Source: Pseudomicrostroma phylloplanum | Taxonomy: Eukaryota > Basidiomycota > Exobasidiomycetes > Microstromatales | Reading direction: 5' to 3' | Assembly: GCA_039545275.1 (NCBI GenBank) | Contig: BCHS01000001.1 | Span: 1,132,853-1,196,852, forward strand | Length of the DNA: 64,000 bases | Shown: positions 10,541 through 21,589 of the stretch, piece by piece | Layout: each line of letters opens with the position of its first letter | Numbering within the stretch: position 1 is the first letter of the stretch | Position numbers and translations under genes: made by a program | Notes under the pieces: model-generated | Told to the model about the DNA's origin: nothing | The model's input: only the letters and a program-made list of their open reading frames with translations | Databases searched by the model: none

Positions 10541-11670
10541 TCAGATGATCCCCTTGTTCATGTATGCCTCCCTCACCCTCCCGACCTTCTTCCAGTCCAC
10601 CACTTCCCAGAACCTTGCCAGGTAGTTCTCCTTGCCCCAGATGCCCCAGTCAGGCAGCCAGGCGTGCTCGTGGACACTCAGACAGAGCAGAGGGTGCAGT
10701 GTGGTTCCTGTCACATACGAGTCTCCGTTGTCCTTCAACGACTTTGCTGAGCCCTGTGGTTTCAGAGCTCCGCTGCTCTCAGCAAAGAGCGAGTCCGAAG
10801 AAGAGGCGGGGGNACCATCGGGGGACGAGGTGGCAGCGCTGCTCTCAATGTCTGGCAGACCCCTCTGCAGACGGTTCTGCACTAGCACAGTACCAGCGCC
10901 ATATGTTGGCACAATTCCTGCCTTTCCTTGCCCATCCACGACTAGCCAGACCCATCCGCTAGACGACATGCCCAGAGCAGCAGCCGAGAAGGCCGACTTG
11001 AACTCGGTGACAGAGCCGAAGTGGTTCTCCAGCAAGGCCTTGAAGGTGCCTTCTGGCTGCGGTGGTGAGCGATCTTGCCATGACTCATCGCTGAGATCCT
11101 GTGAAGCTTGCGGGTCGGGAGACTGTGTCAAGGGAGGGTTTGCGAGGCAAAGCGAGGGTTTGTAAGCTGCCATGCCGGGTAGAGAGGGCGTTCGGGCTCG
11201 TGACGGGAACTCACAAGGTGGCTGAGGAAGAAGGCGTTGTTCAGTGCCTGTGATGCATAGTTGAAGGCCATGATTTGCTCCGGCTTTTGCGAGCTCTGGA
11301 TGACGGTATCAATGAGCGTCGAGGACTCCAATTGAGTACCTGAGCATTGCCAAAGCGGAAAGGGTGTCCGAGTGTGAGCTCCTCACTCCATCATACTCGT
11401 GACGACTGTGCCTCCGGATTGCTCACCTCGCACCTCCGCGTTCAGTCTCTCCAGCAGTCCATTCTGCCAGCCATTCCAGAGGGTGTCCACCGTGCCCTTG
11501 GAGAGGAAAGGCATGCATCCCCTCTGCAGAGCCTCGGGAGGCGGGGGGAGGTAGTGAAGCTCTCTCCGCTGCGAAGGCGCAACAGAGGCGAGACGAGAGG
11601 ACGAAGAGGAGGCGATGTTCCGCAGCGAAGCACGAGCAGCCCCTGTACGGAGCGTAGTGGGAAGGGCCAT
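10541..11670 (-). CDS. mitochondrial small-subunit ribosomal protein mS42/mS43-like (superoxide dismutase fold)
   Basis: Three exons (11670-11427, 11339-11215, 11122-10541) give 316 residues. The N-terminus is basic and Ser-rich, consistent with import into mitochondria. Conserved blocks are RELHYLPPPP, then FNYASQALNNAFFLSHL, then a FGSVTEFKSAFSAAALGMSS block and a GWVWLVVD block, and finally LCLSVHEHAWLPDWG. These match the iron/manganese superoxide dismutase fold, but the metal-binding residues are not conserved as in true SODs, which is typical of mitoribosomal proteins Mrp1 (mS43) and Rsm26 (mS42). I cannot separate the two. One ambiguous base (N at 10813) falls in a low-complexity insertion. 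Confidence 0.78.
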
Positions 11671-11875
11671 GGTGTCGGAGTCGTTCCTTGGGCGAGAAGA
11701 ATGGGTGAGAGGATCATCAGCATCACCGAAGGCGCCTCTGTCCGAGGAAGATCTGTCATGCGCGCTGAAAATCCCGACGCCTGGCGGAAAGGGCAGCGGG
11801 AAGTTGAAGCTTGTCCCTGGCTCGACTTCTTCCTCATTGATATCACCATTACATCGAAGGACTGCATACATCGTC
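11671..11875. promoter_or_regulatory. divergent promoter region (mS42/mS43-like / SFM1)
   Basis: Only 205 bp lie between the two opposed start codons. No classical core element is recognised. Confidence 0.45.
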
Positions 11876-12818
11876 ATGCAATCGAAGAGACCCGAGTACG
11901 TGATTGAGCACATGGAGGAGGATGACCCTGATGCTCCGAGCGTCTTCCCGGAGTGGGCCCTGCTCGAGGTGAGTCGGCAGCCGAGGTCGTGCAAAGGTGT
12001 ACCTGGCCGTAGTCTCAAAGTCGATCCATTCGCTCCCTCTCGCATCTCACAGTACCGTCATATGCTCTCACTCGTAGGAGCAGGAAGTACCGTCCACTTC
12101 ACTTCGCTGTCTTCAGCTTCTCTAGACTCTCTCCGCGAGGCTCTGTCGAGCTCCTCATCGACGAACCCTCCACGAGCGAACTTTGAGCTGCACACAGCCT
12201 CCATTACAACGCTGGCTGAGAAGCAAGGCATCCCACTGTCATCCATCTGTCTGCTAGACCCAAGGGCACAGTACTGCCTCCACGCCTCCGACGCCGGAAA
12301 GTACCCACGCCCTTCTACCTCCGACGATGCTGAAGCCGAAGAAGCGAAAGCAGGAGGACCCTTCACGCACTTTCTCTATGGAGGCATCCTAGGAGATGAC
12401 CCACCTCGAGATCGTACTTCTTCGCTCCGGGCCCTCGGCTTCCCCGGAAGACATCTGGGCAAGGTCCAGATGACCACAGATACCGCTCTTGGCGTGACAA
12501 AGAGGATCGTAGAGGATGGAAAGGGGATGGGGGAGCAGGAAGGAGTGCGAGGCGCAGGTCCCGAGGGAGCTCTGCAGTGGGTGGAGTTCCCTGAGCTGAA
12601 GTTTGGCAAGGGAGAGTCGGTGAGTATGCTCCAGCCATCGCAGCGTACTGTGGCTCATCATCTGACGCGGCTTCATTGCTTCTTTCACCTTCCAGGTCTC
12701 CATGCCCTTCCGCTATATGACAGACGAGACTGCCAAGGAATCGGAACCTCAGCCGCTGATGCCCCCTGGAATGAGGGAACATATCAGGAAGGATTTGGAT
12801 CGTAGCTTTGAGTTCTGA
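11876..12818 (+). CDS. SFM1: Sfm1-type SPOUT protein arginine methyltransferase
   Basis: Three exons (11876-11968, 12053-12619, 12696-12818) give 260 residues. The protein begins with YVIEHMEEDD and WALLEYRHM, contains LLDPRAQYCL, and has the signature HFLYGGILGDDPPRDRT followed by LGFPGRHLGKVQMTTDTA and VSMPFRYMTDE. These are hallmarks of the DUF431/Sfm1 family. Yeast Sfm1 is an unusual SPOUT-fold enzyme that methylates an arginine of ribosomal protein Rps3. The length is a little over the yeast protein because of a loop (about residues 105-125) rich in Glu and Ala. The start codon at 11876 is fixed by the conserved N-terminus. Confidence 0.88.
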
Positions 12819-12906
12819 TTGCAGAGTGTGATGATGCTTGGGTATAATACAGATTGGTTTGGGCACTTGATCTTTTTGTTGATACTTCGCTGTTCTCGCA
12901 AGACTT

Positions 12907-13820
12907 TCACTCCTGGTCCATCTTTGCTAATTCCTCCATCAGCTTCTGCTCCTCCAGTTGCAGTGCCTGAACCTCATGCTCGGCCGAAATGTTGGCCACC
13001 TCTAGCTGTAGACCCCTTGATATGAGCTCTGTCCACTTCCTCTCCAGCGCAGAGATCGCCTCCCCCGCTGTAGTCTGCTCCTGCCGACGCTTGCGGTTGA
13101 GGGTCGTGGTCTGGGCGAGGAGAGTCTCCGTCGCTTGCTCGTATTGCTTGGCGAAGGCTTCTTGCTGGAAGTTATGCAGACGCCAGTGATTGGCTGTGAG
13201 CGGCATGACAGGGAAAGCATCGATGTCAGTCTCGCCTGCTTGCTTGACACTCTGTTGCATCCCTTGGCTCGCGCCCATGGCGTACTCACCTCCATACCTC
13301 TTCAGTAGCTCAAGGTTTGTCAACCTTCCCTCCTGATGCATCAATTGCGTCGCAGCATTGTCTACCGCTTTGGCCCACTCTTCTTCTGAAGCTTTGAGGC
13401 CCGCTTGTGGAGCTGGCAGCTGGAAGCGTAACGTATCAATGGCTTTTGGAGGTTCGCTCCTCCCGGCTCTCTCTACCTCGGCGAGAAGCTCTGGCCGTGA
13501 CTGTAAGAGGAGAAGTGCGAGAAGAGGGCAGATCGATGAGCTTCGGCGCTGGGATGCGAAGGATGGTCTGAGAGACTAGTACTCACCTGAAAGACTTCCA
13601 ATGGCGGCGGTAGCCTACTGTCATCCACCTTGGGAGTTTTGGCGAGCTCATTCTGGATCTCCCTCTCCACTCTGCCCTGCAGCCCAGGATGCGTCTCGAT
13701 CTCGCGGTCAAAGTACGGAAGGGCGTCGTTGAGCGGCAAATCAGAGGTGTATGAGTGATATGATGAGCCGTTGGCCTGATGCAGCTGTAGAGCCGACGAA
13801 GATGCAACCGAGGAGGACAT
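12907..13820 (-). CDS. SPF27/BCAS2 subunit of the Prp19 (NineTeen) complex
   Basis: Three exons (13820-13587, 13500-13290, 13193-12907) give 243 residues. LNDALPYFDREIETHP near the N-terminus, FQLPAPQAGLKASEEEWAKA in the middle, then RLTNLELLKRYGANHWRLHN across the second splice, and a C-terminal coiled coil (NRKRRQEQTTAG...ALERKWTELI) match BCAS2/SPF27. The protein is a core subunit of the Prp19-associated complex needed for spliceosome activation. The second intron is readable as protein without a stop, so it could be mistaken for coding sequence; removing it restores the conserved RYGANHW motif. Confidence 0.86.
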
Positions 13821-14026
13821 GATGGACAAGTACGAGGGACAGTCGAGTTGGTATCGAGCAGGACGGAAGGATGGCGTCTAGCAGGGCAGGCTCAGATTGT
13901 GGCTTCGACTCTCATCGGACTGGCGCACCGCGCGTTGCTGCCCGGGGACGACCACTCCCGCTTAACAATGATGCGCCTACCATCATCGCCTCACCTATCC
14001 ACCACCGCTCGTCCGTCGCTGCTACC
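13821..14026. promoter_or_regulatory. divergent promoter region SPF27 / NDUFA12
   Basis: 206 bp lie between opposed start codons and must serve both genes. Confidence 0.45.
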
Positions 14027-14799
14027 ATGTCGCTCGCTAGGACAGTTCGAATCATCAGAGAGGCCGGCGTGAGTAGCTTATGAGACGGATGGTGTGGCGC
14101 CGAGCGAGGGCTAGTCTGCTGACACGAAGAACCCCCTTGCTGCCATGAAGTTCGCCCGCTTCTGGCGCAATCTGAACGTGCTCGGAGACGCCAAGAGTGG
14201 CAAGCTGGTAGGAGAGGACTCGATTGGCAACAAGTACTACGAGGACCCAACTGAGATCCCAGGTCGTCATCGATGGGTGGAGTTCAAATCGGCTGACTTT
14301 AACGCCAGTCAGTGTGAGCCCGCATGGCACGCATGGCTGAAGCATATCCAGACGGAGCCTCCTACAACTAATCCGAGGATGCAGAACAAGCATACATGGG
14401 AGTCGGTGAGTATAAAGGGAAGCGTATGAGACGCGGAGGCTGGGGCTGTTTGTCAGACCAGACTCAGGGTGTAGAAGCTGGAGAGGGAGTCTTATGGCTC
14501 AAGCTTCCTCGTGCGGGCTGATGAATGCTGCACGGGAGTTATACCCTGTACTGCCTCCTATGTTTGGACAACTCGCTTACGTGTTTTTGTCCGCCTCTTC
14601 TGATCCTCGTAGGCTCCTCAGGAGAATCTGACAGGCACACGAGGGATGTTCAAGACATACTCGACGACGAAGAGGAAGGTGGTGAGTAGGTACGATGCCA
14701 GCATCCCTGCCTGTAATGGTTCTGACCTGCGCAACATTCAACATTCCCCCGGCTCCGTCTCAGCACCCTTGGGAGCCGAGTGTGGCACCTCGATCGTAG
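14027..14799 (+). CDS. NDUFA12-type accessory subunit of mitochondrial complex I
   Basis: Four exons (14027-14068, 14130-14405, 14613-14681, 14764-14799) give 140 residues. The protein starts MSLARTVRIIREAG, has GKLVGEDSIGNKYYED, a GRHRWVEF block and PAWHAWLKHIQTEPPT, then ENLTGT and YSTTKRKV and ends HPWEPSVAPRS. These are the conserved blocks of NDUFA12 (B17.2), including the C-terminal Y-S-T-T-x-x-K-x...W-x-P segment that the assembly factor NDUFAF2 does not share as well. It is an accessory subunit at the matrix arm of NADH:ubiquinone oxidoreductase. The last exon codes for 11 residues and is supported by the conserved W-x-P. Confidence 0.85.
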
Positions 14800-16286
14800 A
14801 GGCGGCAGAGTCCTTGTCTTACCAGAGTAGCGGAATGTCCATACCTTGAGCGCACATTTTGTTGGTCTCAGAGCGCACACCTCTTTGGTCTCAGACTTGG
14901 GATCGAAAAGCAGATGCGACAAGAAGAGAGAGGAAAGAGAGAGAGGGGGAAGCCCGCCTTGCAGGCAGCGACGATCGAGCTGGGCAAAGCTTGACAACAA
15001 TGGCTATCGCACCGGAGTGACCTTCTCCGCGTCGCCCTTGGCCAAGTGCCCATGTGCTGGGGCTTCCCACTCTTTTGGTGCTGACTGACCTGCAGCAGAT
15101 TTGGTCTCATCGGCAGGTGATGCTTTGTACCTGGTCCACTCAGCCTACTGAGCCAGGGCCGGCCACGTACATTCGGCGGAACGGCTCTGACATTCGGACG
15201 TGCGGAGCTAGGTTGAGAGTGTTTGGCGACGAGCCGAGCTCTGCTGGAGAGCCTGTATGCGCCTTGCTCACGTCCCTTGTTCTGTTCTACGAGCGCCGGC
15301 GCAGTCTCACGGTGAGGAGACTGCTCCTACTGTCAGGGTCTTACTAGGATCCGCACATGGCGTCGATGGGGACTCCAGCCCAGCCTCGGGCACAGTGTGA
15401 GTGCTCTCCAGGGCGGACAAGGCGTGGGATGGGGCGGACCTGGACAATTCTTCTCCGGTTGTGAGACTGACCTTGTTCCCTATGTGACAAGGTTGATGCA
15501 AAGACTGGGACGAAGTGAGGTCTCGGAGCTGTCAGACTGTCAAGATCGGACGAGGGCAGCATCGAAATCAGAATCCAGTGCTTGGATAGTCGTCATCTCT
15601 GCCCCGAGTGAGGGGAGTACCGCTGTGTGTGGTCTGTCTTTGTGGTGTCGGAGGTGTCTGCCTCGACCGCATTCTATCGGCGGGTCATTCTGGCGGAGCG
15701 GGCGGAAGCAGCGGAAGGGGCGGATGGCCGGACCGACGGACGGCGGGGGCAGCCTCCAGGCACTTGACCCCAGGACGCGCGTGGATGCCCCGCCCTGCAC
15801 GCTCGACGCACTGCAGCTGGCTTCCGCCTCGATTCACTGGAATGCGGTCGTACACACACAAAACGACGATGAAAGGGAGGCGGCCAAGGGCAAAGGCAGC
15901 GAGGCCGACTCCCCGAGGTCGCCATTGGCCGTCCTTTCCACCAGCTTTGCCGCTAGAGGACGGTATCGCACACACACCCGATCCAGTCTACCCCATGCTC
16001 GGATCCCTTTCTCCTCTGATCCTTTCTTCCGAATCTGCGATCTAAGCAAACTCCTGCACGACCGCGACAAGGTAAATCCCCTCTCTGTCCCTCGGCAGCG
16101 GCGGTACCTGCCGGCCTGCAGTCATCGGTCTCTTTCTCTCGCATTGCCCCTCATCCTTTAAGGATCTCCCTTCAGCTTGGTCGTCCTTTCCTACATGTCC
16201 CTTCCAGTCAAGGACTGTGTTCTTCCTCCCCTCTTCTCGTTGTGACCGTATCCTCGATCCGAAGATCCTCCGTGCCCACTCGCACC
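14800..16286. other. 1.5 kb without a supportable gene
   Basis: The plus frame 15397-16161 is open for 254 codons, but its product has no domain-like pattern and very biased composition (Arg, Ser, Gly). Two TTGGTCTCAGA-like copies lie near 14860 and 14884. The segment from about 16100 is pyrimidine-rich, as expected for the 5' leader of the carboxypeptidase gene. Confidence 0.45.
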
Positions 16287-17953
16287 ATGCACCTCTTCTC
16301 TCTGGTCGTCGCCACACTAGGCTTCATTGCCGGCACAACTGCTTCCCCGATCGCCGTCAGGGCCGCCAACTCCTCCTCCGCTAGCCTCCCATCCAAGAAG
16401 TCCCTCTACGTCGATGGCAAGCACATCCCAGGCATCAGCAGTATGACCGGCGACCTTGGCGCTTCATACGCTGGTCTGTTGCCGGTCACATCCGATGCCA
16501 GTGATGATGACAAGTTGTGAGCATCGCTTACTCGAAACTCGCTATGTCAGCGTCGGACGTGCACTGACCCCCGTCTGCTCCCCCACCTTTCACTGACAGC
16601 TTCTTCTGGTACTGGCCTACAGACAAGACCGTCGGCAAGAACGATGTCGTGATCTGGCTCAATGGTGGACCCGGATGTAGCAGTCTCGAAGGCGTCTTTG
16701 GCGAGAACGGACCCATGATACTCACAGAGCCAAAGAAGGACGTGTACAAGGCGAAGAAGAATCCTTATTCATGGCACCACCTCAGCCACGTCCTCTACAT
16801 TGAGCAACCAGTATCCGTGGGCCTTGGCAGTGGGACGCCGGACATCGTCGACGAGGTGGGCGTTGCCACAGAATTCTACGGCTTCTTGAAGAACTTCTAC
16901 AAGACGTTCCCAGAGCTGAAGTCGAAGAAGCTATGGCTCACGGGCGAGAGCTACGCAGGTGAGACTTGAGCGGGCACACGACCGTCGACGCGCAATATGC
17001 TGACCAGCTCTCGTCCCTCTCCTACACTCCGTCTCCCAGGCATGTACATCCCTTACATTGCCGACTACATCTACCAGCAGAACGATACTCTCAACCTCCA
17101 GGGCTTTGCAGTCAGCGACCCTTCCATTGGAAACACCAACTTTGGACAGGACATTCCTGCTCTAGCCTTTGCCAAGGCCAATCAGGCCACCCTCAAGCTC
17201 AACAGCACACAGATGACTGCTCTCGAGGAGGTCGCTGAGAGCAATGGTGTCACCAATTTCCTGCAGGAAAACCTCGTCTTCCCACCCAAGGGCAAGATCT
17301 ATGCGCCAGAGGAGCTCAAGTCCGGCTCCATCTTCTACCGCCTGTGGCACTACGCAAGGACTCAGAACCCCTGCATCTCCGTCTACTACATCGACGATCA
17401 ATGTCCTGCGGATCTCGATCCACTGGGCTTTCCCCTCGACTCCACCACGGGTTCTTCGACTCACAACTTTATCAACCGCACTCCCGGGTTCAAGAAGTAC
17501 GTCCATGCAAACCCCAAGACGTCGTGGGTGATGTGCACGACCAACAACGTCTTTGCCGGCAACGGCGAGGACAATTCGCTTGCCCCCGCCGACTCTGAGC
17601 TGCTGGGTCGCGTGATCAGCAAGAACCAACGCACAGTCATCCAGCATGGAATGAGGGACATGGTCCTCATGACCAACGGCACCTTGCTGGCCATCCAGAA
17701 CACGACTTGGTCCGATGCCGGCAGCGGAGGCACCTCTGGTGAGCTGCAGGGTTTCCAGAACAACTTCTTTGCCAACGCGGGCAACTTGAAGGTCAATGGC
17801 AAGAGCAGCGGACAGTACATCACCGAGAGGGGCTTGACCTTTGCTTCGGTGGACAAGGCGGGCCACATGATCCCAACTTTCACCCCTGCCACGGCCTACA
17901 AGCTTCAAAAGTACCTCTTGGGTCAGATTGCCGAGTCGGACCTGGCGACCTGA
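16287..17953 (+). CDS. secreted serine carboxypeptidase (peptidase family S10)
   Basis: Three exons (16287-16516, 16600-16958, 17040-17953) give 500 residues. The signal peptide is MHLFSLVVATLGFIAGTTAS. Family motifs appear in order: WLNGGPGCSSLEG (oxyanion region), EQPVSVGLGSG, GESYAG with the catalytic Ser (split by intron 2), GMRDMVLMTNGTLLAIQ carrying the catalytic Asp, and AGHMIP with the catalytic His. Several N-x-S/T sites suggest glycosylation. The Asp region with NGTLLAIQNTTW resembles the ascomycete secreted S10 group rather than vacuolar CPY. It removes C-terminal residues from peptides at acid pH. The usual G in QPVGxGFS is replaced (QPVSVGLGS), a mild deviation. Confidence 0.88.
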
Positions 17954-18487
17954 GCATCATTCCCCGCAGCACCAGCACCAGCACCAGCACGAGCGCGAGC
18001 ATCAGGCGCCCCTACAGACTTTCCTCCCTTGGCATCTCCTCAAGCATTTTTCCCGTCATCATAGAAGCGCCTACACATCATTTGTTACATATAGTCTCCA
18101 GCATCGTTACGGACGTCCTCTCATTTCATTTCACGACTTTCTCTCTCTCTCTCTGACTCTCAGCATGGTCATAGCTCCCTCACTTCAACAGGCTTCAGCT
18201 GCCCTTCATTGTACTCGTACTCGATAGACATTCAATCACTACATCCATTCAGTCATTCATGCATTGCTTCATCTGTGCCATTCCAACGACAGAGTTGCCT
18301 AGACCTGCCCGTAGATAAGGGGGCCCCGGGTCGCGGCCTTGGGTATGTGTTTTGCGTAGCGCTGCGTTGCGTTCCATTCCATTCTGTACTCGCTTGCCCT
18401 TTTCCTGTCCCTGACCTCTCATCTGACTAAGCCCACAAACCGTACGTCTGCCCGTCCCTCCCTTGCCCGCTGCCCCCGCCTTGACCC
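17954..18487. other. intergenic between convergent genes with simple repeats
   Basis: The region is the 3' flank of the carboxypeptidase and Pmp3-family genes. It holds a CAGCAC repeat near 17970-17990 and a CT dinucleotide run near 18138-18154. No gene is seen. Confidence 0.5.
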
Positions 18488-19114
18488 TCAGTACTTTGCC
18501 CCATACTGAGGCGCCGGCTGTGCGTAACCCCCAGCATGTCCATGGGCGGGCGGAGGCGGTGGTGCCTGGCTGTAAGCTCCCTGGGAGTATCCACCTCCAT
18601 AAGCCCCGCCCTGGGGAGGAGGCACCAGCCCATGTCCCTGCTGTCCATACTGGCCCTGCTGGCCGTACTGGTTCTGCTGTCCATGCTGCGCACGTCGCCC
18701 AGGTCTATTGTCCTCATTCTTGGCAACGATGTACCATGCGTGGATCACGCCGGGGATCCAGGCGAGGAGGAAGAGGATGATGTTGATCCAGAAGGCATTG
18801 CTGCACCCTGGAGGAGGAGGAGGAGGGAGTAAGAGAGGGAGGATGTGAGTTAGAAGAGGATCAGCGTGTAGGAGTGGCGCGCTGGGCTGTCTGGCCTCGC
18901 TCTGCACTGGGAGTGAAGGGACGCACCTCGCTTGATGAACACTGGCACTGGCGGGATGAAGATGGCTAGGAAGTAAAGGAGGACGTCGGCATTTGACGAG
19001 CTGTGAGACCGGGCAGACAGGGATGAAGGAGTAGGGCATCAGTACGAAGCGCCTTGTGCGTCCAGAGGAGGACGAGACGAGACGAAGGCCGTGTACCTAC
19101 ACTTGCTTAGCCAT
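18488..19114 (-). CDS. Pmp3/UPF0057-family membrane protein with Gln/Gly/Tyr-rich tail
   Basis: Three exons (19114-19101, 19000-18927, 18807-18488) give 135 residues. The first coding exon has 14 bases. The core (residues about 6-55) reads ADVLLYFLAIFIPPVPVFIKRG, then CSNAFWINIILFLLAWIPG, then VIHAWYIV, two transmembrane helices exactly as in Pmp3/RCI2 proteins. The tail (about 60-135) is rich in Gln, Gly, Pro and Tyr (YGQQGQYGQQG repeats, PPPPP). Small Pmp3 proteins of about 55 residues affect membrane potential and salt tolerance; the longer yeast Sna2/Sna3/Sna4 relatives carry tails that direct sorting to the vacuole. The tail here fits the second class, but its role is inferred. Confidence 0.85.
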
Positions 19115-19520
19115 GATGGTATCTGTGCGTTATAGGAGCTTGAGTGATGAGAACACCCTGATAATTTGCTGAGTTATTATGGGCGTACTATGGTATGGTA
19201 TGGATGTCCGAGAAGGAGTTGAAAGGTGGTGCTCCGCTCAGCTTCTTGTACTGCTCCCAATCGTGAGTCCTCTCTTGCGGAAGTGGTCGTGGCGGTGGTG
19301 GCTGTGCATGGCATTGCATCGGTGCGCCTGTGGTGCAGTGTCTCTCCAGCGTCACTCGGCCGCATGGGCGTCTCGGGAAGCCATGTGGAGTTCAACACTC
19401 GCATCTCTGCCGCCCTTCCGTACATCCGAGGGCGAGTGGTACCACCCGCACACCGCCGACACTCGTCTTTCGGGGCTGCAGAGTCATCTGCTTCTACAAC
19501 CTTGTCACCAATCAGGTACC
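19115..19520. promoter_or_regulatory. divergent upstream region (Pmp3-like / F-box-like)
   Basis: About 400 bp lie between opposed starts. The plus frame is open through part of it, but no conserved protein sequence is seen there. A CCAAT box lies at about 19507. Confidence 0.4.
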
Positions 19521-21212
19521 ATGGATGATGCTCTCGCTGGGCCAAGCTCGTCGAGAGATGGCAACGGTACTGTTCCCTCTTCCACCTCTCCCGTGTCCCC
19601 ACTTCCCCCTCTGCCTCCCGAGATCTGGTCTCTGGTAATCTATCACCTAGCCCACTCCTCGCCCCTCTACCCAGACGTGGCCACCTCCCTCTTCGTCCTC
19701 ACCCAAGTCAACAAGGAGCTCTCCCACTTTGCCACTCCACACCTCTACGCCCGCCCGCGGCTGGATCAGAAGTGGAAGGAGACGGCCTTTTGGGCTACCA
19801 TCCTCGCACACCCGCACAGGTGGTGGGACGTGCGGTCCTTCCTCTTGGGAGAGCGCAGGTGGAATGGCTTCGATGACGATGTACCCATGTGGGTACGAGG
19901 TGGAAGGTCCGCGCGTCCCTTGAGGCCCACACCGAAGCTCGATCGGCTGGGAGAAGGGATCGCCTCTGCGGGCAGGAGGAAGAGAAATGGGGAGGCAGAC
20001 CGAGGACCGGCAAGCCGGGCTGCGTCTGGGCAAGCCACATCGAGTTCGACGCCAATCTGGTCCAAGTACCTTCCCTCCCCTCCTAATAATCTGGAATGGG
20101 CACAGACCTTCCATGTCCCTCCGCCACATCTCTACCTGCCGATCGGGGCTGGCCCAGATCCGCTCCTACTCGAGGAAGTGGCCTGGTGGGAAAAGGGCGC
20201 AGTGGGCGGACTCTTGAACGGGCACGCCTACTCCAGCCGGCCAGTGGGGAAGTGGTGTGAGCGGGTGGAGCGGGAGAGGGAGGAGAGAAAGGTGAGGGAA
20301 AAGGCTAAAGAAGTCGAGGATGTGGATCTCGGCAGAGGGCCAGGCTCTCTGTCAACCGGCGCTAGAAGTGTCCCGACGACCGAACGCCAGAGTGGGGGCG
20401 ATAGCGGTGGATCAGGACGGAGCGCCCCGATGGACCTCAGCGAGGAGGATGTGTGGGCCGCTGCGGAAGTCTTTGCAGCTAGCGCAGCGATTGTGGCTGC
20501 ACCTGCTGCACGGGACACCGGCGGTACTGGCTCGTACGACAGCATCGCTTCAGGACCTCCTTCGGTGACGAGAACAGAGCGAGCCGATCCCGTACCGGCG
20601 ACGTCCACCTTAGCTGCACCCACCAGTAGCTCTAGTTCTGTGAACAGCGCCTGGGCCTTGCCCTCCGCCTTCACCAGCACACCGCCCCGGCGAGTCCCCT
20701 GGCGGTATCGCCTGGTCACCGGCTCCCTCGATCCCACACTGCCCAAACTCTTCCACGCCCTCGACACCCTCACGCACATCGAGCTCGTCCTCTATCCAGG
20801 CACACTCCTCGACCACGACCTCCTCGAGCACCAGCTTCGTCTCCTCCTCGACCCAGCGCACATGCCACTCCTGAGAGAGCTACTCGTCTACGTTGGCTAC
20901 GATGCGGTGTCGAGTGGAAGTCGGCTGGCGAGATTGACACATGCAAAGACGGTCAAGCTTGCTGTGGACAGGGTAGACGATAGCAGATGCAAGTGTATTA
21001 CTGCGCGAAGAACATTCGGGACGGCAGGGTGCAAAGGTAGTGAGAAGGATGTAAGGGAAGATATTATCGAAGGCTGGCTGAAGGCAGTGCAAGGAGAACA
21101 CGAGGGCGAAAGCAGTGTGCAGGACGATACAGTTGTATCGACTGGCTCGCCCTGGATCAATGGCTGGCTAGCAAGGGACGTCGATGGCACAAATGACCCG
21201 ATTGAGGAATAA
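19521..21212 (+). CDS. F-box-like domain protein
   Basis: This is an intronless 563-residue protein counted from the ATG at 19521, the first that precedes recognisable sequence; the frame stays open upstream to 19179. Residues about 30-80 (PLPPEIWSLVIYHLAHSS...LFVLTQVNKELSHFATPHLYARP) resemble an F-box: LPPEI, a helix, LxxVNKxL, and a LYARP end. Downstream there are basidiomycete-style low-complexity insertions (about 130-430) and a conserved-looking block (about 440-520, DTLTHIELVLYPGTLL...LRELLVYVG) like the second half of many fungal F-box proteins. Such proteins usually present substrates to SCF ubiquitin ligases, but this one has no named relative that I recognise. Confidence 0.6.
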   Translation: MDDALAGPSSSRDGNGTVPSSTSPVSPLPPLPPEIWSLVIYHLAHSSPLYPDVATSLFVLTQVNKELSHFATPHLYARPRLDQKWKETAFWATILAHPHRWWDVRSFLLGERRWNGFDDDVPMWVRGGRSARPLRPTPKLDRLGEGIASAGRRKRNGEADRGPASRAASGQATSSSTPIWSKYLPSPPNNLEWAQTFHVPPPHLYLPIGAGPDPLLLEEVAWWEKGAVGGLLNGHAYSSRPVGKWCERVEREREERKVREKAKEVEDVDLGRGPGSLSTGARSVPTTERQSGGDSGGSGRSAPMDLSEEDVWAAAEVFAASAAIVAAPAARDTGGTGSYDSIASGPPSVTRTERADPVPATSTLAAPTSSSSSVNSAWALPSAFTSTPPRRVPWRYRLVTGSLDPTLPKLFHALDTLTHIELVLYPGTLLDHDLLEHQLRLLLDPAHMPLLRELLVYVGYDAVSSGSRLARLTHAKTVKLAVDRVDDSRCKCITARRTFGTAGCKGSEKDVREDIIEGWLKAVQGEHEGESSVQDDTVVSTGSPWINGWLARDVDGTNDPIEE

Positions 21213-21589
21213 TTCACACCCTTACTGCGACATCTGGAGTGCGGCTGTGATTGTTTTCCCTTCCTCCTCTAACCCATCTCATCTTCGACTCCAATTGAGA
21301 TGGGACTGATGAAAGGAGATGAGCCGTGCAGCTCCCTCCCCATGCTCAATGTGTGCCTGGTATCCGGTGGCCTCTGTGAGCTCGCCTGACGCACTGCTTC
21401 CGTTCCGTTGCTATTTGTCGATCTGCCCCCCTTCGCCTGCGAGACACGCGATGACGTACCCGCGCGAGCTGCCAGCCCCGGTCACACTTCTTCTTTTCCT
21501 TTCGGCCTCGGGTCAGCCTTCGTACCAACCAGATCAGCACCAACACCTTCGAACCGCTCACAACACCACACACAAACACTCTTTTCAAT
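21213..21589. other. intergenic and 5' region
   Basis: No gene is seen. The last 100 bases are A/C-rich (CACAACACCACACACAAACAC) and look like the 5' leader of the gene at 21590. Confidence 0.45.

Noticed and set aside
14515..14612. Possible box C/D snoRNA in an NDUFA12 intron (TGATGA ... CTGA)
   Set aside because: The C box lacks the usual leading purine, and no terminal stem forms between the flanks.
15397..16161. 254-codon open frame on the plus strand
   Set aside because: No domain-like pattern, biased composition, no splice partners, and overlap with the promoter side of the carboxypeptidase gene.
19179..19520. Upstream in-frame extension of the F-box-like gene
   Set aside because: No conserved sequence, and it would leave almost no promoter between the two divergent genes.
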